From assembly GCA_024638345.1 (NCBI GenBank), contig JAHEKL010000007.1, positions 1-25,650 on the forward strand: 25,650 nucleotides of DNA. Reading direction: 5' to 3'. Each line of letters begins with the position of its first letter. The stretch's first letter is position 1. The stretch is from Gammaproteobacteria bacterium (GTDB lineage: Bacteria > Gemmatimonadota > Gemmatimonadetes > Longimicrobiales > Gaopeijiaceae). This document shows positions 7,555 through 15,163 of the stretch, piece by piece. The translations under genes and the position numbers were made by a program. The notes beneath the pieces are model-generated. The model searched no databases, had not been told where the DNA came from, and worked only from the letters and a program-made list of their open reading frames with translations.

Positions 7555-8939
7555 ACGAACGGCATCGCGCCCCGTACGAGGATGTGCTCGATCTCGTGGG
7601 GTGGACGCCGCTCGTGCGACTGAATCGCGTGACTCAGGGCGTGCGGACTCCCGTCTATGGGAAGTGCGAGTTCATGAACCCGGGTGGATCGGTCAAGGAC
7701 CGCATCGGCAGGGCCATTGTGGAGGATCTGGAGTCGCGCGGAGCGCTCGGGCCCGGCGGGACGATCGTCGAAGCGACCTCTGGGAACACGGGTGTGGCGC
7801 TGGCCATGGCCGCGGTGGCGAAGGGCTACCACTGCATCTTCACCATGCCCGACAAGATGAGTCAGGAGAAGGTGAAGCTCTTGCGGGCCTTCGGCGCGGA
7901 AGTCGTGATTACTCCCACCGCGGTGCCTCCGGATCATCCGGAGCACTACCTACAGAAGGCGAAGCTCATCGCCGAGAGCACCGCCGGCGGCGTACTGGCG
8001 AACCAGTTCTACACCCCTGCCAACCCGCGCGCTCACTATGAGAGCACCGGACCGGAGCTGTGGCAGCAGACCGACGGTCGGATTACACACTTCCTAGCGG
8101 GTGCGGGGACTGGCGGCACGATCACGGGAGCCGCCCGATTCCTCAAGGAGCAGAATCCGACGCTCAAAGTCATCGGTGTCGATCCTCGGGGATCGGTCAT
8201 CGCTACGTTCTTTCACACGGGTCGGATGGTCGACGGAGAGCCCTATCAGGTGGAGGGGCTGGGCAACGACAAGATTCCAGAGACCCTGGAGTTGGAGCTC
8301 GTCGACGAGTACGTGACGGTCACTGATCGGGACTCCTTCCTGATGGCGCGACGGCTGACCCGTGAGGAGGGACTGTTCGTGGGTGGATCCTCGGGTCTGA
8401 TCGTGCACGCCGCGATCGAGCTCGCACGCGAGCTCGACGATCCGGGCGCGCTCGTCGTGGCGATCTTGTGTGACTGGGGAGAGCACTATCTCACGAAGTT
8501 GTTCGATGACGAGTGGATGCGATCGAATGGATACTTGGCCGTGGAGCGCAGAAACGTAGGTCAGCTGTTGGATGCGAAGGCCCGAGAAGGTCCGGAGCTC
8601 GTGAGCGTCAAGCCCTCCTCTTCCGTCCGAATGGCACTCTCCGCCATCACGACCCACGACGTGTCACAGCTTCCCGTGATCCTGGAGGGCGAGTGTGTGG
8701 GGTCGATCGCCGAGGCCGAGCTGATGGCGCGGGTGCTCGAGGATCCGGACCTCTTGGAACAAACCGTGGAATCCGTGATGGATCCGCCCTTTCCGGTCGT
8801 GGACGCGGTGCTTCCGCTGGAGCGCTTGACCCCTCTTCTGACAAGAACGAACGCAGCGGTCCTCGTTCGGGCGAACGGCGAGATCACCGGGATCGTGACC
8901 CGATACGACTTGGTCCAAACGCTTACAGGAGCGACGTGA
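7551..8939 (+). CDS. cbs: Cystathionine beta-synthase-type PLP enzyme with C-terminal CBS domains
   Basis: A pyridoxal-phosphate enzyme of the fold-type II cysteine synthase/CBS family that should condense serine (or O-acetylserine) with homocysteine or sulfide. GTG 7551 overlaps the preceding stop and gives 462 residues; the frame upstream of it is only the shadow of the lipoprotein gene. Catalytic domain: VGWTPLVRLNRV, then PVYGKCEFMNPGGSVKDRIG with the Schiff-base lysine K49, TSGNTG for the substrate/PLP site and GTGGTITG for the PLP phosphate. The region from about 335 to the end forms a CBS-domain pair (VSVKPSSSVRMALSAITTHD and the C-terminal GEITGIVTRYDLVQTL). It lacks the N-terminal haem domain of animal CBS, as bacterial members do. 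The segment PVYGKCEFMNPGGSVKDR is closer to CBS than to CysK in my recollection. No cystathionine lyase gene is in the window. Confidence 0.88.
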   Translation: MNERHRAPYEDVLDLVGWTPLVRLNRVTQGVRTPVYGKCEFMNPGGSVKDRIGRAIVEDLESRGALGPGGTIVEATSGNTGVALAMAAVAKGYHCIFTMPDKMSQEKVKLLRAFGAEVVITPTAVPPDHPEHYLQKAKLIAESTAGGVLANQFYTPANPRAHYESTGPELWQQTDGRITHFLAGAGTGGTITGAARFLKEQNPTLKVIGVDPRGSVIATFFHTGRMVDGEPYQVEGLGNDKIPETLELELVDEYVTVTDRDSFLMARRLTREEGLFVGGSSGLIVHAAIELARELDDPGALVVAILCDWGEHYLTKLFDDEWMRSNGYLAVERRNVGQLLDAKAREGPELVSVKPSSSVRMALSAITTHDVSQLPVILEGECVGSIAEAELMARVLEDPDLLEQTVESVMDPPFPVVDAVLPLERLTPLLTRTNAAVLVRANGEITGIVTRYDLVQTLTGAT

Positions 8940-8943
8940 CTCG

Positions 8944-9990
8944 ATGAACGAAGCACTCAAGATCGTCGTCCTGATGGGTGGCACTTCCGAAGAGCGAGAG
9001 GTTTCCCTCGCTTCCGGCTCGCAAGTCGCCCGTGCGCTCGAGTCGAGGGGTCACGAGGTGGTGTGCGTCGACACGGCGCGCGGCGTTCTGACCGACATCG
9101 AGGTGGATCGGCTGCTGCGGGAGGGCGTAGGCCGAGAAGCGCCACCCCCGGAAGCCATGGACCTGCTCGAAACGGGGGACACCACGTTGCTGACGAGGAA
9201 CCCCGAGCTGGAGAACACCGACATCGTGTTCCCCGCTCTCCACGGTGGAACCGGAGAGGATGGCACGCTTCAGGTGCTCCTCGAGCTCGCGGGCATTCGA
9301 TTCGCGGGAAGCGATCGACTGGGGTGCACCCTCGCGATGGACAAGGAGGTATCCAAGAACCTGTTTCGCTCCGCTGGTATCCCGACTCCAGACTGGCTAC
9401 CCGGCCCGGCCTCTCTGGAAGAGGTCGCGGCACGACTCGGGCTGCCGGTGATCGTGAAGCCCCCCTCCGGAGGATCGACCCTCGGTCTCTCTCTGGTGCA
9501 AGACCCTGGCGAGTTCGATGCGGCAATCGACGATGCCCACCGATACGAGGATCGCATCCTCTTCGAGAGGTACGTGCCGGGTCGAGAGCTCACCGTCGGG
9601 ATTCTGGGCAGCGAGGCCCTTCCAGTGGGAGAGATCATTCCAGCACACACCTTGTTCGACTACGAGTGCAAGTACCAACCGGGTCTCGCGCAGGAGATCT
9701 TCCCGGCCGACATCCCCGAAGCGCTCGCTTCGCGGCTTCAGGAGCTGGCGCTCGAAGTCCACCGGTGCCTGTTCCTGCGAGACTTCTCGCGAGTCGACTT
9801 CATCGTCGATGAGGCCAACGAGCCGTGGTGTCTGGAGGCGAACGCCCTCCCGGGACTCACGGCGCAATCTCTCTTGCCTCGAGCGGCCGCCGCGGCGGGA
9901 ATCCCCTTTCCCGAGCTGTGCGAGCGGATCGTGCGATTGGCGCTCTCGCGCTACGCTCCGGCAGGAACGAGTTCCGGACCCTCGGGTTGA
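8944..9990 (+). CDS. ddl: D-alanine--D-alanine ligase
   Basis: ATP-grasp ligase that makes the D-Ala-D-Ala dipeptide for peptidoglycan in the cytoplasm. It has 348 residues. The N-terminal domain begins VVLMGGTSEEREVSLASG, the family signature with the GG-x-SxExxVSL pattern. PALHGGTGEDGTLQVLLELAGIRFAGS marks the substrate region, followed by LAMDKEVSKNLFRSAGIPTP at the start of the central domain. VIVKPPSGGSTLGLSLV is the ATP lysine and glycine-rich loop. VDFIVDEANEPWCLEANALPGLTAQSLLPRA carries the Mg-binding Asp/Glu/Asn set, with E-A-N replacing the usual E-V/I-N. A purine-rich AGGAG lies about 10 bases before ATG 8944. No mur genes flank it. Its stop codon overlaps the -35 box of a promoter serving the next gene. 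Confidence 0.94.
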   Translation: MNEALKIVVLMGGTSEEREVSLASGSQVARALESRGHEVVCVDTARGVLTDIEVDRLLREGVGREAPPPEAMDLLETGDTTLLTRNPELENTDIVFPALHGGTGEDGTLQVLLELAGIRFAGSDRLGCTLAMDKEVSKNLFRSAGIPTPDWLPGPASLEEVAARLGLPVIVKPPSGGSTLGLSLVQDPGEFDAAIDDAHRYEDRILFERYVPGRELTVGILGSEALPVGEIIPAHTLFDYECKYQPGLAQEIFPADIPEALASRLQELALEVHRCLFLRDFSRVDFIVDEANEPWCLEANALPGLTAQSLLPRAAAAAGIPFPELCERIVRLALSRYAPAGTSSGPSG

Positions 9991-10015
9991 AGCGCGAGCC
10001 CCAGGCAGGTAGAAT
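9987..10015 (+). promoter_or_regulatory. Sigma70-like promoter for the rhomboid gene
   Basis: TTGAAG (9987-9992) and TAGAAT (10010-10015) are separated by exactly 17 bases, a near-consensus -35/-10 pair. Transcription would start near 10022, leaving a leader of about 43 bases before the ATG at 10065. The -35 box overlaps the ddl stop codon. It is the only good promoter match I can see in the window, and it sits before one of the few gaps between genes. Confidence 0.5.
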
Positions 10016-10064
10016 CATCCGAGGGACCCTTCCCCAGTACAGACCCGCTTCGTACCGGTCCTAA

Positions 10065-10901
10065 ATGGCCTACGCGACACAGCGCTTCGACTTTGGGTAC
10101 CAGCTGACCCCCTGGGTCAAGCGGTTGCTCATCGCCAATACGGTCGTCTTCCTGGTGACCCGGGTGGTGGGCGGAAGCCTGTTCTTCGAATGGTTCGGCT
10201 TCTGGCCGGCGAACGCGCTGACACGGCCTTGGGGTGCGGTCACCTACATGTTCCTGCATGGTGACCTGTGGCATCTTCTCTTCAACATGCTGGTGCTCTT
10301 CTTCTTCGGCCCCCCGCTCGAGAATCGCTGGGGGTCGTCGGAGTTTCTCAAGTACTATCTGCTTTGTGGTTTGGGGGGCGTTGCGCTCAGCTTCATCTTC
10401 GCCCCGCAGACCGGAATCATCGGCTCGTCCGCCGCGATCTACGGCCTGATGCTGGCGTTCGCATGGCATTGGCCGGAGGCGCCGATCTACATCTGGGGCA
10501 TCTTTCCCGTGAAGGCCAAGTGGCTGGTCGGCTTTCTATTCGTGCTGACCTTCATCAGCGCCTTCAATGGAACGGGAGGTGTCGTCGCTCACTTCGCCCA
10601 TCTGGGTGGCCTGATGACGGGGATCGGGTACCTGAAATTCGGAGACCGGCTGGGGGCAAGGTTGGGTGAGATCAGGAACTCCCGGATGTCCGAGCGATTC
10701 GCGATCGTTCCGCGCAAGATCTCCCGGGAGGAGGAAGGGGGTAAGCCCTCGCACAGAAAGAAGAGGGGGCGAGGCGAAGAGGATCTACTGGACGAGGTCG
10801 ACCGGATCCTGGACAAGATTTCTGCTCGGGGGATCGGTGCTCTGACCGATGACGAGCGTCGGGTCCTGGACGAGGTGTCTAGGAAGCGTCGCTCCAACTG
10901 A
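10065..10901 (+). CDS. Rhomboid-family intramembrane serine protease
   Basis: Cleaves membrane proteins within or near their transmembrane segments. It has 278 residues with about six membrane helices between residues 20 and 190. Active-site features are present: GSSAAIYG with the expected nucleophile S122, and AHFAHLGGLMTG with the catalytic H179. The YMFLHGDLWHLLFNMLVLFFFG stretch is the family's conserved H-x4-H-x3-N motif (H65, H70, N74). The cytoplasmic C-terminal tail from about 195 is charged and ends in a helical stretch (LLDEVDRILDKI, then ALTDDERRVLDE) that I recall from rhomboids of Bacteroidota and related phyla. ATG 10065 lacks a Shine-Dalgarno sequence, since the bases before it read CGGTCCTAA. 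A separate promoter precedes it. The substrate is unknown. Confidence 0.9.
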   Translation: MAYATQRFDFGYQLTPWVKRLLIANTVVFLVTRVVGGSLFFEWFGFWPANALTRPWGAVTYMFLHGDLWHLLFNMLVLFFFGPPLENRWGSSEFLKYYLLCGLGGVALSFIFAPQTGIIGSSAAIYGLMLAFAWHWPEAPIYIWGIFPVKAKWLVGFLFVLTFISAFNGTGGVVAHFAHLGGLMTGIGYLKFGDRLGARLGEIRNSRMSERFAIVPRKISREEEGGKPSHRKKRGRGEEDLLDEVDRILDKISARGIGALTDDERRVLDEVSRKRRSN

Positions 10902-10971
10902 ATCCACGTGTGTCCGAGTCCCTCTCACTCCCGGGGCTCCACCTCGACACCGCGCAATCCCAACGCATCGA

Positions 10972-10977
10972 AGGAGG
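10972..10977 (+). promoter_or_regulatory. Shine-Dalgarno site fixing a TTG start for yebC
   Basis: AGGAGG, a perfect anti-16S match, lies 5 bases before TTG 10983. The frame is open further upstream to GTG 10908, but those 25 codons have no family resemblance, so this site decides the start. Confidence 0.7.
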
Positions 10978-10982
10978 GTGAC

Positions 10983-11732
10983 TTGGCGGGGCACAGCAAG
11001 TGGGCCCAGATCAAGCGAAAGAAGGCGGTGAACGACCAGAAGCGGGGTCAGATGTTCACACGGCTCATTCGCGAGATCACGGTCTCTGCCAGGCATGGCG
11101 GCGGGAATCCGGAGTTCAATCCAAGGCTTCGTTTGGCGGTCGACACCGCCAAAAACGCCAACATGCCGCAGGAGAACATCGAGCGAGCGATCGCACGGGG
11201 AACTGGAGAGCTCGAGGGGGTCACCTACGAGGAAGTGGCGTACGAGGGATACGGACCGGGTGGCGTGGCGCTGTACATCGAGACGACCACGGACAACCAG
11301 AAGCGGACCGTAGCCGAGGTTCGTCACATCCTCGAAAAGAACGGCGGGAATCTGGGAACCGCGGGATCCGTGGCGTGGCAGTTCGATCGCAAAGGACAGA
11401 TCTACATCGACGGCGGCCGATACGGCGAGGAGTCCGTGCTCGAGGCCGCCTTGGAAGCGGGCGCCGAAGATGTCTCGCTCATGGACGGGGAGTACATCGT
11501 GACGACGGACGTGGGGTCGTTTCACCAGGTGCAGAGTGGAATCGAAGCCGCCGGTATCGAGGTGTCCCAGGCTGAGTTCGCCATGGTGCCCCAGAACTCC
11601 GTTTCGATGACGGGGCCGGAGGCGGTCCAGGTCCTCAAGCTCCTCGAGGCGCTCGACGACAACGACGACGTACAGAAGGTCTCCTCGAACGCGGACATCG
11701 ACGAGAGCGTGATGGCCGAGGCGATGTCGTGA
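10983..11732 (+). CDS. yebC: YebC/PmpR (TACO1) family protein
   Basis: A 249-residue cytosolic protein. The family was long described as DNA-binding regulators and is now also linked to translation of proline-rich or otherwise stalling sequences (TACO1 in mitochondria). The N-terminus AGHSKWAQIKRKKAVNDQKRG is the hallmark YebC start. The middle has NMPQENIERAIARGTGE and the YEGYGPGGVALYIETTTDNQKRTVAEVRHIL signature, then FDRKGQIYI and the C-terminal LLEALDDNDDVQKVSSNADI typical ending. Initiation is at TTG with a perfect Shine-Dalgarno sequence. The 81-base gap before it can form a weak hairpin (GAGTCCC at 10916-10922 with GGGGCTC at 10933-10939) without a U-run. The position directly before ruvC is a widespread arrangement. 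Confidence 0.95.
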   Translation: MAGHSKWAQIKRKKAVNDQKRGQMFTRLIREITVSARHGGGNPEFNPRLRLAVDTAKNANMPQENIERAIARGTGELEGVTYEEVAYEGYGPGGVALYIETTTDNQKRTVAEVRHILEKNGGNLGTAGSVAWQFDRKGQIYIDGGRYGEESVLEAALEAGAEDVSLMDGEYIVTTDVGSFHQVQSGIEAAGIEVSQAEFAMVPQNSVSMTGPEAVQVLKLLEALDDNDDVQKVSSNADIDESVMAEAMS

Positions 11733-11794
11733 CCGACCGCCATGCACGACCCGGTCCCAGCGCGAGATCGATCCTCTTCCACCTGATCCGCTGA
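11729..11794 (+). CDS. Possible 21-codon mini-ORF bridging yebC and ruvC
   Basis: GTG 11729 overlaps the yebC stop (GTGA). The frame runs 21 codons (starting V-T-D-R-H-A-R-P-G-P) and ends TGA 11792-11794, sharing one base with the ruvC ATG (TGATG). The product is basic with no hydrophobic helix or motif. RuvC has no Shine-Dalgarno sequence of its own here, so translation through this frame could deliver ribosomes to ruvC. It may equally be a chance open frame. Confidence 0.2.
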   Translation: MTDRHARPGPSARSILFHLIR

Positions 11795-12351
11795 TGCCCG
11801 ATCCGGACTCGGGCCGTGGCCTGACCGTCGTCGGCATCGATCCCGGGACCACGGCGACGGGATACGGCGTCGTGAGTCGGACCTCCCGAGGCATCCTTTC
11901 CCTGCTCGAGTGCGGCGTCGTGCGACCCACTGCCGCCGCACCGCTCGCGTCCAGGATCCGAGAGATCTTCGAAGAGATCGAGCGTGTGCTGGACGGATTC
12001 GAGCCCAACGCCGTATCGGTGGAGAACGTATTCCAGGGAAAGAACGCTCGAAGCGCGCTCGTTCTCGGACACGCCCGGGGCGCCATCTTGCTCGCCGCAG
12101 CGTTGCGCGACCTGGAGATCCACGAGTATTCGCCGAGAGAGATCAAGAAAGCGGTGGTCGGCAACGGAAACGCCACCAAAGACCAGGTGGGGTTCATGGT
12201 TCAGGAACGGCTGCGACTTCGAACCCCGCCCCGACCGGCGGATGCCGCCGACGGTGTGGCCGCCGCCTTGTGCCACTTCGTGATAGGAGTCGACGGAGCC
12301 GTCCGGGGTTCCCTGCCTCATCGATTCGCGAGCGACCAGGCGAAGACCTAG
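11794..12351 (+). CDS. ruvC: Holliday-junction resolvase RuvC
   Basis: Endonuclease that cuts four-way DNA junctions symmetrically, working with the RuvAB motor. It has 185 residues. The RNase H-like fold starts at VVGIDPGTTATGYGVV with catalytic D16. The second acidic residue is E77 in SVENVFQGKNARSALVLGHARG, and the last pair D150/D153 lies in PADAADGVAAALCH, so all four acidic residues are present. ATG 11794 is used; the bases before it show no clear Shine-Dalgarno sequence. It is followed by ruvA and ruvB, so the whole resolvasome is encoded in one run. Confidence 0.95.
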   Translation: MPDPDSGRGLTVVGIDPGTTATGYGVVSRTSRGILSLLECGVVRPTAAAPLASRIREIFEEIERVLDGFEPNAVSVENVFQGKNARSALVLGHARGAILLAAALRDLEIHEYSPREIKKAVVGNGNATKDQVGFMVQERLRLRTPPRPADAADGVAAALCHFVIGVDGAVRGSLPHRFASDQAKT

Positions 12352-12387
12352 CCCAAATCGGCTGCGGCAAAACCGGACGAACGAATC

Positions 12388-12393
12388 AGGAGG
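12388..12393 (+). promoter_or_regulatory. Shine-Dalgarno site fixing a TTG start for ruvA
   Basis: AGGAGG lies 7 bases before TTG 12401. Translation from there begins L-I-S-R-L-R-G, the usual RuvA start (MI.RLRG), so both spacing and homology support the TTG. Confidence 0.7.
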
Positions 12394-12400
12394 AAGCCAG

Positions 12401-12988
12401 TTGATCAGCCGCCTTCGTGGCACGTTGCTCACCCGTCGAGGGATGGGGGTCGAGATCGCGACCTCCGGAGGTGTCGTCTACGAGGTGGACGTGCCCCTTT
12501 CGGTGGTGGAGAGACTTCCCGCTGTCGGAGAGGAGATCGAGCTCCGTACGGTTCAGGTCGTGCGGGAAGATCTCATCGCGCTCTATGGCTTTCTCGAGAC
12601 GGGTGAGCGCGAATTGTTCGAGACGCTGCTCGGGGCTTCCGGAGTCGGGGCGCGGCTGGCTCTTGCGATGCTCTCGACCTTCTCGGCGACCCGGTTGAGT
12701 CGTGCGCTGGCGGAAAAGGACGTGGCGGCGCTCGTCCAGATCCCCGGCGTGGGAAAGAAGACGGCTGAACGTCTGGCTCTCGAGTTGGCCGATCGGGTTC
12801 AGGATCTGGAGCTCGCTCCGGAGTCCGCTCCCCCCGAAGCGCCAGGGGGCGCCCACAAGGCGGTGCAGGCCCTGGTGGCCCTGGGAATGTCGTTCCAGGA
12901 CGCGGACCAGGCCGTCCGGAGCGCTCTCGAGGACGGAGCCCCATTGGAGACCGGTGAGCTCATCCGAACCGCATTGGCTCAGCCGTGA
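12401..12988 (+). CDS. ruvA: Holliday-junction branch-migration complex subunit RuvA
   Basis: Tetrameric protein that holds the four-way junction and loads RuvB. It has 195 residues, the normal length. Domain I (about 1-62) is an OB-fold beginning MISRLRGTLL and including DLIALYGFLETGERELFETL. Domain II carries two helix-hairpin-helix motifs, LLGASGVGARLALAML (about 75-90) and LVQIPGVGKKTAERLALELADR (about 109-130). A flexible Pro/Glu-rich linker (ESAPPEAPGG) precedes domain III (about 148-195), the RuvB-binding UBA-like tail with VQALVALGMSFQDADQAV. It starts at TTG and overlaps ruvB by four bases. Confidence 0.95.
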   Translation: MISRLRGTLLTRRGMGVEIATSGGVVYEVDVPLSVVERLPAVGEEIELRTVQVVREDLIALYGFLETGERELFETLLGASGVGARLALAMLSTFSATRLSRALAEKDVAALVQIPGVGKKTAERLALELADRVQDLELAPESAPPEAPGGAHKAVQALVALGMSFQDADQAVRSALEDGAPLETGELIRTALAQP

Positions 12989-14022
12989 CGGTCGAACGCG
13001 TAGTCACGACGCCCGAGGAGCTGTCGGAGGATCGGGGGATCGAGCCGACCCTCCGACCTCATCGGCTGTCCGAGTTCGTTGGACAGGACAAGGTCCGAGA
13101 GGCACTGCGGATCGCGATCGACGCTGCCCGTCAGCGTGGAGAGCCCCTCGATCACGTGCTCTTCCACGGACCCCCCGGTCTTGGGAAGACGACGCTCGCC
13201 GCGCTCATCGCCGAGGAGATGGGGGTCGGGCTCCGGACCACCTCGGGACCGGTCCTGGAGAAGCCCGCCGACCTGGTGGGTTTTCTCACCAATCAGAGCG
13301 TGGGCGACGTCCTGTTCATCGACGAGATTCATCGCCTGCGGCCCATCATCGAGGAGTTCCTCTACCCGGCGATGGAGGACTACCGGGTGGAGATCCGCAT
13401 CTCGGATGGTCCGCGCGCCCAGACGATGACGATGGAGATCGAGCGGTTCACACTCGTGGGCGCAACCACGCGTTTCGGTCTTCTGACGGCGCCGATGCGG
13501 GCCCGCTTCGGCATCGTCCAACGTCTGAACTTCTATCCTGCGGACGAGCTCGCCCACATCATCCGCCGCAGTGCGAGCTTGCTGGGTGTGGAGACCACCT
13601 CGGAGGGTGCGGACGAACTCGCGCGCCGGGCACGTGGGACTCCGAGGGTGGCCAATCGCCTGTTGAGAAGGGTGCGGGACTATGCTCAGGTCCGGGCCGA
13701 CGGCATCATCGACGCCGAGGTGGCCGGCGCGGCGCTCGAGATGCTGGACGTAGACGAGTACGGGCTCGACGAGATGGACGCTCGGATCCTCAAGACGATC
13801 ATCGAGAAGTTCGAGGGTGGACCCGTCGGTGTCTCGTCGCTAGCGGTCGCCCTCGGCGAGGACTCCGGCACCTTGGAGGAGGTGTATGAGCCTTTTCTGA
13901 TCCAGGAGGGCTTCTTGATGCGAAGTCCCAGGGGACGGCTGGCGACGCCCAGGGCCTACCGGAGGTTCGGTTTCACTCCACCGGACGAGCTTCGCGATCA
14001 GGCCTCCCTGTTCAACGAGTGA
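12985..14022 (+). CDS. ruvB: Holliday-junction branch-migration ATPase RuvB
   Basis: Hexameric AAA+ motor that drives branch migration on RuvA-bound junctions. It has 345 residues. LRPHRLSEFVGQDKVREAL is the standard N-terminal motif, GPPGLGKTT (62-70) is Walker A, and LFIDEIHRL is Walker B with D113/E114. Sensor 1 lies in TLVGATTRFGLL, followed by the TAPMRARFGIVQRL box with the arginine finger. The C-terminal winged-helix domain includes GPVGVSSLAVALGEDSGTLEEVYEPFLIQ. GTG 12985 overlaps the ruvA stop (GTGA). Confidence 0.97.
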   Translation: MTVERVVTTPEELSEDRGIEPTLRPHRLSEFVGQDKVREALRIAIDAARQRGEPLDHVLFHGPPGLGKTTLAALIAEEMGVGLRTTSGPVLEKPADLVGFLTNQSVGDVLFIDEIHRLRPIIEEFLYPAMEDYRVEIRISDGPRAQTMTMEIERFTLVGATTRFGLLTAPMRARFGIVQRLNFYPADELAHIIRRSASLLGVETTSEGADELARRARGTPRVANRLLRRVRDYAQVRADGIIDAEVAGAALEMLDVDEYGLDEMDARILKTIIEKFEGGPVGVSSLAVALGEDSGTLEEVYEPFLIQEGFLMRSPRGRLATPRAYRRFGFTPPDELRDQASLFNE

Positions 14023-14031
14023 AGGACCGAA

Positions 14032-15159
14032 GTGTCGAAATCGGTGGCGCCTGACCTGTCGCTCACGTCCGCGTACGATTACTCCCTGCCCCCCGGACGA
14101 ATCGCGCGGTACCCAGCACAGGAGCGGGACAGTAGTCGATTGCTGGTCTTTCCCAGAGACGTCCGGTCTCCTGGCTCACCATCGGTGAGCCCCCCTTTCC
14201 GGGATCTACATTTCTTCGACCTTCCCACGTTGCTGAGGGCAGGGGATCTCCTCGTCGTCAACGAGAGCCGGGTGCTACCGGTGCGTCTGCTCGGCCGCAA
14301 GCCGACGGGGGCCGAGTGCGAGGTGCTCCTTCTTCGGCCGGTCTCGGAGGAATCGGCGGGGGCTGGTCTCGGTCGCCGTTGGGAGGCCCTCGTGCGCCCG
14401 GGGTCGAAGCTGAAGCCAGGGCGAAGCGTCATCGTCGCCGACGACCTGAAGCTGGTGATCGAAGACGGAATTCCTGGTGGCGGTCGGATCGTGCGTGTCG
14501 AGACGTCCGGCTCGGTGGAGCAAGCCCTCGACGAGCACGGCAGGGTCCCGCTTCCGCCTTATTTGGACCGGCAGGAGGAGCCGATCGACAAGGATCGATA
14601 TCAAACGGTCTACGCTCGCGACCCGGGCTCCGTGGCCGCACCCACCGCCGGTTTGCACTTCACGCCCCGTGTGCTGGGCGCCTTGGCCGAACGGGGGGTG
14701 GAGGTCGCCCGGGTGAGCCTGCACGTCGGGCCCGGTACCTTTCGGCCCGTCGACGCGGATCGGATCGCCGAGCATAGGATGGACCGTGAGTTCTGGCGAA
14801 TCCCTCACGAGACGGTGGAGGCGATCGCGCGAGCCAGAACTCGGGACCGGCGCGTCTGGGCGGTCGGGACGACCGTGGTTCGAACACTAGAAGCCGCAGC
14901 GCTAGACAAAGGGGGATTGGGAGCGGGGCAGGGCACCACGGACCTGTTCATCAAGCCGGGGTTTCGCTTCCGCGTCGTGGACGCGCTCATCACGAACTTC
15001 CACCTCCCCAAGTCCACGCTCCTGATGCTGGTGGCGGCCTTCGCCGGACACGCGAGGACCATGGAGGCCTACCGCCACGCGGTCGATTCCGGGTACCGGT
15101 TCTACTCCTACGGAGACGCCATGGCGATCCTTCCTTTTCCGGCGAACGAATCGGAGTGA
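14032..15159 (+). CDS. queA: S-adenosylmethionine:tRNA ribosyltransferase-isomerase QueA
   Basis: Transfers the ribosyl part of SAM onto 7-aminomethyl-deazaguanine at position 34 of tRNA, making epoxyqueuosine. It has 375 residues, slightly longer than the usual 340-355; a short extra loop rich in Ser and Pro (around residues 42-55) accounts for part of this. The family start YDYSLPPGRIARYPAQERDSSRLLV, the DLLVVNESRVLPVRL motif, VAAPTAGLHFT, VSLHVGPGTFRPV, AVGTTVVRTLE and the closing TNFHLPKSTLLMLVAAFAG are all present. GTG 14032 lies 9 bases after the ruvB stop, with AAGGA just upstream. It is next to tgt, the preceding enzyme of the queuosine route. Confidence 0.96.
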   Translation: MSKSVAPDLSLTSAYDYSLPPGRIARYPAQERDSSRLLVFPRDVRSPGSPSVSPPFRDLHFFDLPTLLRAGDLLVVNESRVLPVRLLGRKPTGAECEVLLLRPVSEESAGAGLGRRWEALVRPGSKLKPGRSVIVADDLKLVIEDGIPGGGRIVRVETSGSVEQALDEHGRVPLPPYLDRQEEPIDKDRYQTVYARDPGSVAAPTAGLHFTPRVLGALAERGVEVARVSLHVGPGTFRPVDADRIAEHRMDREFWRIPHETVEAIARARTRDRRVWAVGTTVVRTLEAAALDKGGLGAGQGTTDLFIKPGFRFRVVDALITNFHLPKSTLLMLVAAFAGHARTMEAYRHAVDSGYRFYSYGDAMAILPFPANESE

Positions 15160-15163
15160 ACCC

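Noticed and set aside
1809..10046. Shared 10-mer GTACAGACCC in the leaders of copA (1809-1818) and the rhomboid gene (10037-10046)
   Set aside because: Two copies only, at different distances from the start codons. A shared 10-mer among the few hundred non-coding bases is plausible by chance.
9825..10064. Frame of 79 codons ending in TAA immediately before the rhomboid ATG
   Set aside because: Most of it overlaps the end of ddl in another frame, with Arg/Ser/Gly-rich translation and no motif. The abutting stop is probably coincidental.
10916..10939. Hairpin GAGTCCC/GGGGCTC between the rhomboid gene and yebC as a terminator
   Set aside because: It has one G-U pair, a 10-base loop and no T-tract. 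It is too weak to call.
10908..10982. Upstream extension of yebC to GTG 10908
   Set aside because: The 25 extra residues (Ser/Pro-rich) do not match YebC, whose conserved start AGHSKW follows a perfect AGGAGG and TTG 10983.
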